Both the position numbers and the translations under genes were made by a program. Below are positions 48,651 to 57,415 of a stretch of 64,000 nucleotides of DNA, in pieces. The stretch's first letter is position 1; every line of letters begins with the position of its first letter. The notes beneath the pieces are model-generated. The model did no database searches and was not told the origin of the DNA. It saw only the letters and a program-made list of their open reading frames with translations. The DNA comes from Gymnodinialimonas ceratoperidinii (GTDB lineage: Bacteria; Pseudomonadota; Alphaproteobacteria; Rhodobacterales; Rhodobacteraceae): the NCBI RefSeq assembly GCF_019297855.1, contig NZ_CP079194.1, positions 310,001 to 374,000 on the forward strand, written 5' to 3'.

Positions 48651-49226
48651 TTAATTGGTCTTTGGATCAATCCAACCTACGTTGCCGTCTTCGCGGCGGT
48701 AGACCACATTCACCCGACCGTGTCCCTGTTCGCGGAACACCAGAAGTGGCGCCCCCGCGATTTCCATCTGCATCACCGCTTCGCCTACGGACAGGGATGG
48801 GATCTGAGTCTCCATCTCGGCCACGATGATCGGCTGCAGCGAATCCGGCTCGGCCGCTTCGTCCTCGGCTTCCGGTGAGGCGAGGATATAAGAGGCACCG
48901 CCGTAGACATCAATGGGGGTGGATCGATCCTTGTGGTGATCTTTAAGGCGGCGCTTGTAACGCCTGAGTTGCTTCTCCAACTTCTCGGCTGTTGCCTCGA
49001 ACGCGGCGTAGATTTCATGGGCGTGCCCCTTCGCAGAGGCAGTCAGACCGGTAGACAGATGAACGGTGGTTTCGCAGGCGTATTCCGGGCCTGATTTGGA
49101 GAAGATCACCGTCGCATCGGTCGGACGTTCGGCGTATTTCTGGGCAATGCCTCCAAGGTTGTCCTGCACGTGCGTCTGCAAGGACTGGCCAATTTCGATC
49201 TGTTTTCCGCTGATCTGATACCGCAT
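48651..49226 (-). CDS. hpf: Ribosome hibernation promoting factor, long form
   Basis: 191 residues. An N-terminal ribosome-binding domain (MRYQISGKQIEIGQSL through KRRLKDHHKD) and a C-terminal dimerisation domain (PIIVAEMETQ ... PLLVFREQGHGRVNVVYRREDG), so it is the long form that makes 100S dimers. The ATG at 49226 has a GGAGG ribosome site; a longer in-frame start lies 55 codons upstream with no such site. The following 78 bases to ptsN include a GC-rich hairpin (about 48618-48640) without a U tract. Confidence 0.94.
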   Translation of the reverse strand: MRYQISGKQIEIGQSLQTHVQDNLGGIAQKYAERPTDATVIFSKSGPEYACETTVHLSTGLTASAKGHAHEIYAAFEATAEKLEKQLRRYKRRLKDHHKDRSTPIDVYGGASYILASPEAEDEAAEPDSLQPIIVAEMETQIPSLSVGEAVMQMEIAGAPLLVFREQGHGRVNVVYRREDGNVGWIDPKTN

Positions 49227-49413
49227 GTAACCTCCGGTTTTATCGGCGCGCGACGAAGCTGCCGCGCTGTTAACGTGATGATTTTGGATGTCAAAGAGAG
49301 TGCGCTGGGGAAGTCGATTTAGCGGCGTTCCGTGCATGGCACTATGAGATGAAGCATTCGCAACCATCCCGTCTATCAGACGAGGAATCACGGCCCTCTG
49401 TCAATGATCTAGG
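49227..49413. other. Intergenic region between lptB and hpf, no gene seen
   Basis: 187 bases. In many proteobacteria rpoN sits between lptB and hpf, but no open frame of that size is here. The region presumably holds the hpf promoter; no clear -24/-12 or other consensus was recognised. Confidence 0.5.
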
Positions 49414-50163
49414 TCAACCGATCTTGAAGGATTGGCCGAGGTAGACGCGGCGGACGTTTTCGTCGCGGACAACCTCGTCGGCGGTACCGGACATGATGAT
49501 GACGCCGTCATGCAGGATATAGGCGCGGTCCACGATGGCGAGGGTTTCCTGCACGTTGTGATCGGTGATCAGCACACCGATGCCGCGTGTTTTCAGCTCG
49601 GCGACCAACGCGCGGATATCGCCAACGGCGATCGGATCGACCCCGGCGAAAGGCTCGTCGAGAAGGACATAGCGAGGGTTAGAGGCAAGACAGCGGGCGA
49701 TTTCCACGCGGCGTCTTTCGCCACCCGAGAGCGACAGGGCCGGGGCGCGGCGCAGGTGTTCGATGCTGAACTCGGACAGCAGCTCTTCCAACCGGTCGCG
49801 GCGCTTCTTGCGTTTCGGCTCGACCACTTCGAGGATCGCCATGATGTTGTCTTCGACGGAAAGGCCCCGGAAGATCGACATTTCCTGCGGCAGGTAGCCC
49901 ACCCCAGCCCGCGCGCGGCGGTACATGGGAAAGACGGTCACATCCTGACCGTCGATCGTCACCCGCCCGCCATCCGGAGAGATCAGACCGGCGATGCAGT
50001 AGAAACTGGTCGTCTTGCCCGATCCGTTCGGACCCAGAAGCGCAACGACTTCGCCGCGGTTGAGCTCCAGCGTCACGTCACGGATCACCGGCCGTTTGCG
50101 ATAGCTTTTGCGCAGCTTTTCGACGCGCAGCCCCGCAGAGCCTTCCGTGACGTCGAGCGCCAT
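49414..50163 (-). CDS. lptB: LPS export ABC transporter ATPase LptB
   Basis: 249 residues. Walker A GPNGSGKTT, the Q loop YLPQEMSIFR, ABC signature LSGGERRRVEIAR, Walker B YVLLDEPFAGVDP and H-loop TDHNVQ. It powers LPS extraction by LptFG and passage through LptC and LptA. It starts in the lptA stop (TGATG) and closes the operon rnd-lptC-lptA-lptB. Confidence 0.96.
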   Translation of the reverse strand: MALDVTEGSAGLRVEKLRKSYRKRPVIRDVTLELNRGEVVALLGPNGSGKTTSFYCIAGLISPDGGRVTIDGQDVTVFPMYRRARAGVGYLPQEMSIFRGLSVEDNIMAILEVVEPKRKKRRDRLEELLSEFSIEHLRRAPALSLSGGERRRVEIARCLASNPRYVLLDEPFAGVDPIAVGDIRALVAELKTRGIGVLITDHNVQETLAIVDRAYILHDGVIIMSGTADEVVRDENVRRVYLGQSFKIG

Positions 50164-50657
50164 CAGTCGTTGCCGCCAAGGACGGTGCGAACCCGTCCGT
50201 CGACCGAGCCATTTCCGGTGCGCATGTTCACGACCATGCTGTCTCCGGCGATGGCTGTCTGCCCCTGGGTGACCAGTACGTCGCCCGACAGGGTCAGCAA
50301 GGCCGTTTCAACCTCGAAACGCGCGCGCCCGCCTTCTGCCGCGTCCGACCCACGGGTCACGAGGACGCCGCCGGTGGCGATGACCTCCTGCACCTCCTGC
50401 GTGCCCGCGGTCGCGTAGACGATCCGGACGGCGCCCGCGGCCATGCGCAGATCGCCCTGCACCACGATCACATTGCCCGAGAAAACAGCCTCGCCCGTGG
50501 TCTGATCCACCGTCAGGCTGTCGGCGGTCACCTCAACCGGTTGGCTGTCATCATAGCTGACGCCGCCAAAGCCGATATCGACCTGCGCCATGGCCGGGCC
50601 GGTGAGAAGCGAGAAGCCCAGAAGGATGGGGCTCAGGAGAACGAGAATTCGGTGCAT
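50163..50657 (-). CDS. lptA: LPS transport periplasmic protein LptA
   Basis: 164 residues. Signal peptide MHRILVLLSPILLGFSLLTG then AMA, and an OstA-type beta-jelly repeat domain (VEVTADSLTVDQTTGEAVFS, VIVVQGDLRMAAGAVRI). It forms the periplasmic bridge for LPS. The ATG at 50657 with AAAGGG upstream is preferred over an in-frame start nine codons earlier that would spoil the signal. The stop overlaps lptB. Confidence 0.9.
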   Translation of the reverse strand: MHRILVLLSPILLGFSLLTGPAMAQVDIGFGGVSYDDSQPVEVTADSLTVDQTTGEAVFSGNVIVVQGDLRMAAGAVRIVYATAGTQEVQEVIATGGVLVTRGSDAAEGGRARFEVETALLTLSGDVLVTQGQTAIAGDSMVVNMRTGNGSVDGRVRTVLGGND

Positions 50658-50667
50658 GATCGGCCCT

Positions 50668-51264
50668 TTAGCTTTGTGGCTCATATAGCACCCGGACGGA
50701 GCCGTTGAAACGAAGGATTGCTTCTCCCTCCGGGCCGACCAATTCCATCGTGTCGGCCGTCAGGTCGAGACCGGGTCCGGTGGCGTGCACGGGGGTGGGC
50801 GAGCGCATGTTGATCATGTCGAGCGCCATCACCAGAGTGTCGCTTAAAATGCGGTAGCCGGTGGAAGATTGCACGACGACCTCATCGGTCAGCGTCGCGA
50901 GTTGCGCTGCCATGTCGAACTCGCCGTTGGCGGCTTGCAGCGTCATGAATTCGGTCGGACCAAGCTCCATCCGGCCATCGATGGTCTGTGCCTGAATGCG
51001 ATCTGTCGCGGAGCCAGTGGTAGAGACGGCCGCAGCGGTCAGGACGATCTCCTGATCCTCGCCCAGAATGCCCGCGAACCGAGGCTCCGTCACCCGCTGC
51101 TCGCGGACGATCTGGTTCACGTCGACATCGGCATAGGCCAGGGCGTCGTCCGGGTCAGGGGTGCCAGAAAGCAGGAAGATCGACGACAGGAGGCCAAGCG
51201 CAATCAGGGGCAGGGTGACTTTCACCCAGACCACCATGGTTGAATAGATGTTGTCGCGTGCCAC
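50668..51264 (-). CDS. lptC: LPS export system protein LptC
   Basis: 198 residues from GTG at 51264, preceded by GCAGGAAC. One N-terminal membrane helix (VTLPLIALGLLSSIFLL) then a periplasmic LptC-type beta domain (VQSSTGYRILSDTLVM, THATGPGLDLTADTMEL-like). It docks LptB2FG to LptA. A longer frame to 51315 exists, but it adds an Arg-rich stretch before the helix and is less like the family. Ten bases before lptA. Confidence 0.88.
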   Translation of the reverse strand: MARDNIYSTMVVWVKVTLPLIALGLLSSIFLLSGTPDPDDALAYADVDVNQIVREQRVTEPRFAGILGEDQEIVLTAAAVSTTGSATDRIQAQTIDGRMELGPTEFMTLQAANGEFDMAAQLATLTDEVVVQSSTGYRILSDTLVMALDMINMRSPTPVHATGPGLDLTADTMELVGPEGEAILRFNGSVRVLYEPQS

Positions 51265-51338
51265 GTTCCTGCGTCCTCTGAACGGATCAACTAGCCCCAA
51301 CCTGCGCCCCGGCAAGCGGCTTCGAAGGCGCGGCCCGG

Positions 51339-51950
51339 TTAGTGGCTGAAAATGTCGATTTCAGGCCATCCGGCCAGATCCAGCTTCGCACGCATTGGCA
51401 GGAAGTCAAAACACGCCTGCGCCATCTCGGTGCGGCCTTCGCGGGCCAGCATCTCGTCCAGCTTGTCCTTGACCCCATGCAGGTAGAGCACGTCAGACGC
51501 GGCATAGGCGACCTGCGCTTCGGTCAGCGTCTCGGCGCCCCAATCGGAGGATTGCTGCTGTTTCGAAATGTCGATCGAGAGAAGTTCCTGCAGGAGGTTC
51601 TTGAGCCCGTGGCGATCGGTGTAGGTCCGCACCAGTTTCGAGGCGATCTTGGTGCAATAGACCGGCGCAGTCAGCGCGCCGAAGGCATTGTACATCGCCG
51701 CGATATCGAAACGGCCAAAGTGGAAGAGTTTCAGCGTGTTCGGGTCTTCCAGCAGCGCGCAGAGGTTGGGCGCTTCGGTCTGACCTTTCGCGACCTGTAC
51801 CAGATGCGCATTGCCATCACCGTCTGACAGTTGGATCACGCAAAGCCTGTCGCGATGGGGGTGCAAGCCCATGGTTTCGCAGTCGATTGCCACGACGGGA
51901 CCGAGTTTCAGGTCATCCGGAAGGTCGTTCTGGTATACGGTGTTGGTCAT
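51339..51950 (-). CDS. rnd: RNase D-like 3'-5' exonuclease
   Basis: 203 residues, only the DEDDy exonuclease domain: VAIDCETMGL, LFHFGRFDIAAM and VAYAASDVLYLHGVKDKL. HRDC domains of full-length RNase D (about 375 residues) are absent, as in other short alphaproteobacterial versions. The ATG at 51950 is chosen over one nine codons upstream. It likely trims tRNA or small RNA 3' ends, and is 75 bases upstream of lptC. Confidence 0.88.
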   Translation of the reverse strand: MTNTVYQNDLPDDLKLGPVVAIDCETMGLHPHRDRLCVIQLSDGDGNAHLVQVAKGQTEAPNLCALLEDPNTLKLFHFGRFDIAAMYNAFGALTAPVYCTKIASKLVRTYTDRHGLKNLLQELLSIDISKQQQSSDWGAETLTEAQVAYAASDVLYLHGVKDKLDEMLAREGRTEMAQACFDFLPMRAKLDLAGWPEIDIFSH

Positions 51951-52129
51951 CAGCGTCCTGGCTTTCGAATTCGTCACTCTGCGCCTGTGGGGTCATCCGC
52001 GCGAAACCCCAACAAAATAGCGGTCCCTCGCGGCAGTATACCCTTCCACAGTGCCACTCAATACCCCACCCATCCGGCCGGTCAGCGGCTCACGTCGGTG
52101 TGTGGGTCACGGAGGCAGGAGGTCGCGCG

Positions 52130-52981
52130 CTATTGTTCCGGCTTGGGCTCGGCAGCAAGGTAGTATTGATGGATCGCGTGATCGGGGTTTGCCAGCCCGT
52201 CGCAGATGTCGAAATGGTGCTTGTCGTGTTCTTCCCAGACGCCGACTTCGGCGCCGAGACCGGTCCAGATGTTCGCCAGAAGCTGGTTCTGGCGCAGAAA
52301 CTCGGCCCGTTCGCTACCCCCGACCCAACAGAGCACCCGCAAGCCTTCCGGTGGGTGCAGCAACGCGGGGCTTTCGCGCTCGGCCTCTTCGGCATCGAGG
52401 CGCAGGCTTTCGTTCATTTTCAGGCGCAGGAACGGGCGTAGGTCGCTGAGGCCCGAGATCGGGATGACCATGGAAAGCCGCGCGCGGGTGGCGTCGGACA
52501 GGGCCGAACCCATGGCGGCGACACGGGCGACAAGATGCCCTCCGGCGGAGTGGCCGGCCAAGACAACCGGCCCGTCGACGCGCTCGGCGGCGACATCGAT
52601 GGCGCGGGAAATTTCCTGCCCGATCTGCGTGATGCTCGCCTCGGGGCAGAGGGTATAGCCGGGAACGGCGGCGGCGTAGCCATTCGCCACGGCGCCAGCG
52701 GCGAGATGAGACCAATAGCTGCGGTCCAGCGTGTGCCAATAGCCGCCGTGGACGAACACGAACAGCCCGCGCGGCGCGCCTTCGGGCATGAACAGATCAA
52801 AGCGTTGCCGGTCACCGTCGCCGTAGGGCTGGTCCAGCGCGGCGCGGCCCTGCACGCTCATGTCATCGCGGAAGCGGGCCGCAGGCTCGACCCAGGCCTC
52901 GGGCCATTGATCACTGCGGTGGATGTGCGAGGAGTTGGAATAGGCGCGATCCCAATCGTCTATCTTGTGAAACAAGGCCAC
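52130..52981 (-). CDS. Alpha/beta hydrolase, kynurenine formamidase/esterase-like
   Basis: 283 residues. The HGGYWHTLDRSYW oxyanion segment (78-90) and GHSAGGHL (nucleophile S145) are the pattern of arylformamidase-type and carboxylesterase hydrolases. The GTG at 52981 follows GCGGAG. The His near the end (EEHDKHHFDICDG) completes the triad. It follows dctP by 64 bases on the same strand and might belong to the TRAP operon, but a hairpin lies between. Substrate unknown. Confidence 0.8.
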   Translation of the reverse strand: MALFHKIDDWDRAYSNSSHIHRSDQWPEAWVEPAARFRDDMSVQGRAALDQPYGDGDRQRFDLFMPEGAPRGLFVFVHGGYWHTLDRSYWSHLAAGAVANGYAAAVPGYTLCPEASITQIGQEISRAIDVAAERVDGPVVLAGHSAGGHLVARVAAMGSALSDATRARLSMVIPISGLSDLRPFLRLKMNESLRLDAEEAERESPALLHPPEGLRVLCWVGGSERAEFLRQNQLLANIWTGLGAEVGVWEEHDKHHFDICDGLANPDHAIHQYYLAAEPKPEQ

Positions 52982-53014
52982 GGCTCCGCTCTTGAAAGTC
53001 GTCTGTTACGGGGA

Positions 53015-53038
53015 GGGCAGGGCCGTTTGGCCCCGCCC
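53015..53038 (-). terminator. Possible terminator or attenuating hairpin after dctP
   Basis: A 10-bp stem with one mismatch around GTTT (GGGCAGGGCC with GGCCCCGCCC). It lacks a U tract on the minus strand, so it could only partially stop the TRAP operon before the hydrolase gene. Confidence 0.35.
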
Positions 53039-53045
53039 CATGATC

Positions 53046-54086
53046 TTAGTTGCGCGAAACGCCAAGCTCTTCAGCGACGGCATCCAGCTGCTCCTGATAG
53101 AAGCTCCACGCCGCTTCGGCGTCGACGCCACGTTCGGTGGCGGCTTCCACCCACTGGCTCTGGATCGGCGCGAGAAGCTCCTGCATCTGGGCCAGATCTT
53201 CGCCTTCCAGCTCGTGACGGGTCAAGCCGCCTTCAATCAGAGCTTCGGCGGAGGACGCGTTGTGGGCCTGCCAGACCTCGGCGAAACGGCTGACCATGGC
53301 TTCACCCGACAGGGCGTCGATGGCGGCCTGATCCTCGGCGCTGATGCGGTTCCATGCGTCCTCGTCCATCACCATGAACTGGCTGGAAGCTGCGAAGCCG
53401 CCGGGGACGGTGAAGACGACGGGCATGTGCTCGGACATGTTGAAATCCATCACCGTGCCGTAGGTCTGGAACATGCCGTCGATGATCCCGCGGGAGATTT
53501 GGTCGTAGGCTTCCGTCAGCGGCGAGGAGATGGAGACGAGGCCAAGCTCGGTCGCGATCTGCTCGACGATGGCGCCGGGCACGCGGATGCGCAATCCGTC
53601 GAGGTCCTCGATCTCTTCGACGCCCGCGCGGGTGAAGAGCTGGTAGGAGCCGGGCACCCAGAGGCCCAGAAGGTGCGTGCCCTCATGCTCGTTCGCGCCC
53701 ATGAAATATTCTTGGTAGGTGCGCCAGTTAGCGATCGAGTTCACCTGGGCGTTCTCGGCGGTGAAGGGCAGTTCGACCATCTCGGTAAGCTTGAAACGCT
53801 CAGGCGTGTAGCCGTGCACGGCAAAGGCAATGTCGGCCACGCCGTTGCGGACCATGTCGAAATGCGCGCCGGGGGCACCCAGGGCGGGCAGGATCTGAAC
53901 GGTGACGCGGCCCTCGGTGGCTTCGGCCACATCGGCGGCCCAGGGCTCGATCATGTCGGTGATGATCGGATGGGTGGGCGGCAGCCAGTTGGAAAACCGC
54001 AGCGTGACGTCTTCGGCAAATGCAGCCGTGCCGCTTGCCAGCATCGCGAGCCCGGAGAGGGCGGCGGTGAATGTTCTTCTTTTCAT
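53046..54086 (-). CDS. dctP: TRAP transporter substrate-binding protein (DctP family)
   Basis: 346 residues. Signal peptide MKRRTFTAALSGLAMLASGT to AFA, then LRFSNWLPPTHP, the ligand-arginine region DGLRIRVPGAIVEQIATELG, and FQTYGTVMDFNM. It captures a carboxylate in the periplasm for the DctQM importer. An AAGGAG ribosome site precedes the ATG. The ligand cannot be named; most DctP proteins bind dicarboxylates or sugar or aromatic acids. Last of the TIGR04076/AKR/dctQMP group. Confidence 0.92.
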   Translation of the reverse strand: MKRRTFTAALSGLAMLASGTAAFAEDVTLRFSNWLPPTHPIITDMIEPWAADVAEATEGRVTVQILPALGAPGAHFDMVRNGVADIAFAVHGYTPERFKLTEMVELPFTAENAQVNSIANWRTYQEYFMGANEHEGTHLLGLWVPGSYQLFTRAGVEEIEDLDGLRIRVPGAIVEQIATELGLVSISSPLTEAYDQISRGIIDGMFQTYGTVMDFNMSEHMPVVFTVPGGFAASSQFMVMDEDAWNRISAEDQAAIDALSGEAMVSRFAEVWQAHNASSAEALIEGGLTRHELEGEDLAQMQELLAPIQSQWVEAATERGVDAEAAWSFYQEQLDAVAEELGVSRN

Positions 54087-54122
54087 TGTATCTTCTCCTT
54101 GTTGGTTAAGTTTGTTGTGGGT

Positions 54123-55412
54123 TCACATCAGCCCGGGCAGCCAGAGCGCCAAGGCCGGAACGAGGATGAGCAAGAGGATGCGGATGGCGTCGGCGAAGAC
54201 GAAGTACGTGACGCCTGCGAACATCTTGCGCAGCGGAACATTGGGCAGGACACCCTGCAGGACGTAGATGTTCATGCCGACAGGCGGCGTGATCAGCGCG
54301 ACCTCGACCAACGTGACCACGACGATGCCGAACCAGACCGGATCATAGCCCAGATGGAGGATCAGCGGGAAGGTGATCGGGATGGTCAGGAGAAGCATCG
54401 ACATGCTCTCCAGCACGCAGCCGAGGATCAGGTACATCGCCACGATCACCAGCATCATGGCCCAGGCGGGCAGCTCCAATCCGGTGACGAAGCTGTTCAG
54501 CTCGGCAGTGAATCCCGCCACGTTGATGAAGTTGCCGAAGATCTGCGCGCCGACGAGCACGAAGAAGATCGAGGCGCTCATGATCGCGGTCTGGCCAAGG
54601 GTCTCGAGCAGGGTGCGAACGGTCAGCTTGCGGCGGTAGGCAGTAATCGCGAGCGCTCCGACAGCGCCCACGCCAGCGGCTTCGGTCGGGGTGAAGAAGT
54701 TGCCGTAGATGCCACCGATCACCAGGCCGAAAAGCAGGATCACCGAGCCGACGGAGCGCAACGCGCGAAACCGCTCGGGCCAGGTGCTGCGTTCGCCCGC
54801 CGGGCCCGCGTCAGGGTTGATCGAGGTCGCGAAAACCACCGCGCCGACATAGAGGACGGCGCCAATGAGGCCGGGAATGATGCCCGCGATGAACAGGAGG
54901 GCAATGTCGGTCTGGGTGAGGATGCCATAGACGATCAACACAACGCTCGGCGGGATCATGATGCCAAGCGTCCCGGCGGCGGCGATGGATCCGGCGGCAA
55001 GGCTGTCGTCGTAGTGATAGCGCTTCATCGAGGGATAGGCGACGCGACCCATGGTGGCCGAGGAAGCGAGGCTGGAGCCGCAGACCGCCGCGAACATGCC
55101 GCCCGCGATAACGGTGGAGATCGCCAACCCGCCGCGGCGATGGCCGACAAAGCGGTAGGCGAGATCGAACAGCTCTTTCGAGATCTCGGCCCGGCTGATC
55201 AAATTGCCCATCAGCATGAACAGCGGGATCACCGACATGTTGAAGTTGTGCACGGTGCGATAGGCGGTATCGGCCGCCATATAGCCGGCGGGGCCCCAGT
55301 CGACGATCCAGGCGAAACCGCCCACTCCGATTGCCAGCATCGCGATGGCGATGGGCACCTCAAGGAACAGCAGAAGGAAGAGCAGCGCGAGGGCGCAGAG
55401 CATGATCGTCAT
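54123..55412 (-). CDS. dctM: TRAP transporter large permease (DctM family)
   Basis: 429 residues with about 12 hydrophobic segments. Typical positions: VHNFNMSVIPLFMLMGNLI, AAVCGSSLASSATMGRVAYP and TLGIMIPPSVVLIVYGI, with a repeat near TPPVGMNIYVLQGV. It is the sodium-coupled import subunit. Its ATG overlaps the dctQ stop by one base (TGATG). It is followed by dctP after 36 bases. Confidence 0.94.
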   Translation of the reverse strand: MTIMLCALALLFLLLFLEVPIAIAMLAIGVGGFAWIVDWGPAGYMAADTAYRTVHNFNMSVIPLFMLMGNLISRAEISKELFDLAYRFVGHRRGGLAISTVIAGGMFAAVCGSSLASSATMGRVAYPSMKRYHYDDSLAAGSIAAAGTLGIMIPPSVVLIVYGILTQTDIALLFIAGIIPGLIGAVLYVGAVVFATSINPDAGPAGERSTWPERFRALRSVGSVILLFGLVIGGIYGNFFTPTEAAGVGAVGALAITAYRRKLTVRTLLETLGQTAIMSASIFFVLVGAQIFGNFINVAGFTAELNSFVTGLELPAWAMMLVIVAMYLILGCVLESMSMLLLTIPITFPLILHLGYDPVWFGIVVVTLVEVALITPPVGMNIYVLQGVLPNVPLRKMFAGVTYFVFADAIRILLLILVPALALWLPGLM

Positions 55413-55900
55413 CAGAATTCCCCCACGCCTTCGGACGCAGGGTCCTTGCGGCTGAACAGCGTGGCGACGGCTGAGACGAGGCACATCGCGGCGGAGAACC
55501 ACGCGAAGGGCGCGAGGGGGAAGCCTGCAAAAATGGCACGCGCGCCGTTGCTGTTCATCTGGTTGCCGAGCCGCATAAGATGCCATGCGAAGAAGATGAA
55601 GACGACAACCGCGATACTGCGGCTCACAGTCGTGAAGAGCAGCTGCAGCCAGCGGTGTTTCTTCGCCAACGCGCTGAACAGCGTCACCCTGACATGATCC
55701 TGGCGCAGCGTGACCAGGGGCAGGGCAGAAAAGACCATCGCGCCCACGGCGATCTCGGTGATTTCATATGCGCCGGGGATGGGCCGGTTCAGGCTGCGCA
55801 GGATCACGTCCGAGAACGACACGCCCATCAAGATGAGGATGCACCCCGACGTGATGAGCAACAGCGGGTACAGAACCCTGTTGGCGATCGAGAAGAGCAT
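55412..55900 (-). CDS. dctQ: TRAP transporter small permease (DctQ family)
   Basis: 162 residues with four hydrophobic segments (LYPLLLITSGCILILMGV, ITEIAVGAMVFSALPL, SRSIAVVVFIFFAWHL, PFAWFSAAMCLVSAVATLF), typical of DctQ. It pairs with DctM. The ATG at 55900 has AAGGAGG six bases upstream, which decides it over the GTG one codon earlier. 34 bases after the aldo/keto reductase. Confidence 0.88.
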   Translation of the reverse strand: MLFSIANRVLYPLLLITSGCILILMGVSFSDVILRSLNRPIPGAYEITEIAVGAMVFSALPLVTLRQDHVRVTLFSALAKKHRWLQLLFTTVSRSIAVVVFIFFAWHLMRLGNQMNSNGARAIFAGFPLAPFAWFSAAMCLVSAVATLFSRKDPASEGVGEF

Positions 55901-55934
55901 CACGCCCCTCCTTCGGTAGCGTTCAGCGCTGTGA

Positions 55935-57008
55935 TCATTCGGCGTGTACCTTGTCGGCGGGGTTGGTGTTCAGGTTGTACTTCATGATCTTGCCGTGGCG
56001 CCCGTTCCGGTCTCCCTCCAGCCCGTAGACAGGGCCATTGGGTCCAGCGGCCTGATCGAGGATCGCACCAATCGCGGCGCGGTCTTCGTCGTCGAGGGAG
56101 AAGTCGAAGATCTCCAGCGTCTTGGGCAGGTGTCGCTTGTACCGCGCGCCAACGATGGCGGCGGCAACCTGAGGCTGATCCAGAACCCACCGCGACGAGA
56201 CGGCGGCCAATGATACGCCGTGCTTGTCGCCCACGGCTTTCAGGGTGCGCAGCAAGGCCTGGAACAGGTCCCAGGGGCCGAATTCGTCGATGATCAGACG
56301 GTACTTGATCAGGCTGCGGTTCTCGAACTCGAAGCCGGGATCGGGCTTGCCGAGCCACGCGTCGGTGAGGAAGCTACCGGCTAGCGTGCCGTAACACAGG
56401 ATCTGCACGTTGCGCTGCGCACCCCACTCGGCAAAGGCCCCGGCGGGCCGTCGGTCGAGCAGCGAATATTGCACCTGCGCCGAAACGACGTCGAACTCCG
56501 CGTCAATGAAGCGGTCCATCACCGGCGCGTCCCAGTTGGTGGTGCCGAGATTGGCGATCTTGCCCTTCCGCTGACATTCCTTGAGCACATCCAGCGCTTC
56601 GACGGCATTCCCGATCGCCATGTCCCACCAGAAGAACTGCACGAGAGGGATCTGCTCGATCTGCAGCCGTTGCAGGGACCGGTCGACGATGGCCTCGACC
56701 TCGTCGGGGCGGATGTCGGCGAGGCGCCCGAGGTCGGGGACCAGCTTGGTGTGCACCATCACCTTGTCGGCGACTTCGGCCCCGCGCCGGCGACGCACGT
56801 CAGCGATGAAATGGCCGATCATTTCTTCGACGCCCTTGTAGATGTCGGCGCAATCGAAGGTGGTGATCCCGGCGTCGAGGAACGCCTCCATATCCGCGAT
56901 GGCGTCTTCGCGGCGGACTTCGCCGTGGTCGCCAGCCAGTTGCCAGCCGCCTTTGATGACGCGCGAGATGCGGTGTCCGGGGCGCAGGTCAGCGGTTTCC
57001 ACGGTCAT
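55935..57008 (-). CDS. Aldo/keto reductase-family protein with altered catalytic tetrad
   Basis: 357 residues with a TIM-barrel AKR layout (VIKGGWQLAGDHGEV, AGITTFDCADIYKGVEE). Two tetrad residues and the lysine are present (D52, Y57, K88 in VHTKLV), but the strand that normally ends in a catalytic His reads PLVQFFWWDM: F126 stands where His is expected. Codons at 56630-56650 confirm this. It may have lost reductase activity or use a different chemistry. It starts in the TIGR04076 gene's stop (ATGA) and is 34 bases before dctQ, so its substrate is probably what the TRAP system brings in. GGAAGGAAGA precedes the ATG. Confidence 0.82.
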   Translation of the reverse strand: MTVETADLRPGHRISRVIKGGWQLAGDHGEVRREDAIADMEAFLDAGITTFDCADIYKGVEEMIGHFIADVRRRRGAEVADKVMVHTKLVPDLGRLADIRPDEVEAIVDRSLQRLQIEQIPLVQFFWWDMAIGNAVEALDVLKECQRKGKIANLGTTNWDAPVMDRFIDAEFDVVSAQVQYSLLDRRPAGAFAEWGAQRNVQILCYGTLAGSFLTDAWLGKPDPGFEFENRSLIKYRLIIDEFGPWDLFQALLRTLKAVGDKHGVSLAAVSSRWVLDQPQVAAAIVGARYKRHLPKTLEIFDFSLDDEDRAAIGAILDQAAGPNGPVYGLEGDRNGRHGKIMKYNLNTNPADKVHAE

Positions 57009-57376
57009 TCTTCTTCCTTCCAGTAGGGGGTTCCGCGCTGGTCCGGCAACCCGGTGGTTGCTGCATGGGAAAACCAGCGCCGGTCTTCGCGCACGATGCG
57101 CAGACGGCCACCGCAATGCGGATCGGGGCAGGCGACTTCGGCGTCCGTGGACATCCAATCGTCGGCTGCGGTCTCTCGCTGTTTGGCAGGCAGGAGCGGG
57201 AGCACCGACGCGAGAGCGAACATGGAGATCTTTGCCGGACCGTCGAAAACGAGGTTCTCGCCAACGACACGGAAGGATTCACCCTCCACGTGGCGGCACA
57301 CGGGCGTTCGCCCATCCAGCACGGTTTCAACCCTGAGATCGTAGAGCCAGAAGCCCTTCTCTCCGTCCGTTTCCAT
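57005..57376 (-). CDS. Small TIGR04076-like protein
   Basis: 123 residues, soluble. The order of features (GFWLYDLRVETV, then PVCRHVEGESFRV, a helical SMFALASVLPLLPAKQRET stretch, and CPDPHCGGRLRIVRED near the end) resembles proteins named TIGR04076, whose function is not known. Two or three conserved cysteines (CPDPHCGG plus the VCRH Cys) could bind a metal. It is the first gene of the operon leading through the aldo/keto reductase to the TRAP transporter. The ATG at 57376 has AAAGGCGG upstream; a much longer frame runs antisense to the GntR gene and is rejected. Confidence 0.65.
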   Translation of the reverse strand: METDGEKGFWLYDLRVETVLDGRTPVCRHVEGESFRVVGENLVFDGPAKISMFALASVLPLLPAKQRETAADDWMSTDAEVACPDPHCGGRLRIVREDRRWFSHAATTGLPDQRGTPYWKEEE

Positions 57377-57415
57377 GAGCCGCCTTTCGTGCTTGACCGG
57401 TTTAGCTGTGATATG

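Noticed and set aside
51978..52129. Possible short gene between the RNase D-like gene and the hydrolase
   Set aside because: No frame with a ribosome site or recognisable protein; only a weak TGGGGT/ACCCCA hairpin.
52992..55697. A 901-codon plus-strand frame opposite the TRAP genes
   Set aside because: It is His/Asp/Glu-rich in the way antisense translations of membrane proteins are, and DctP, DctM and DctQ are unmistakable on the other strand.
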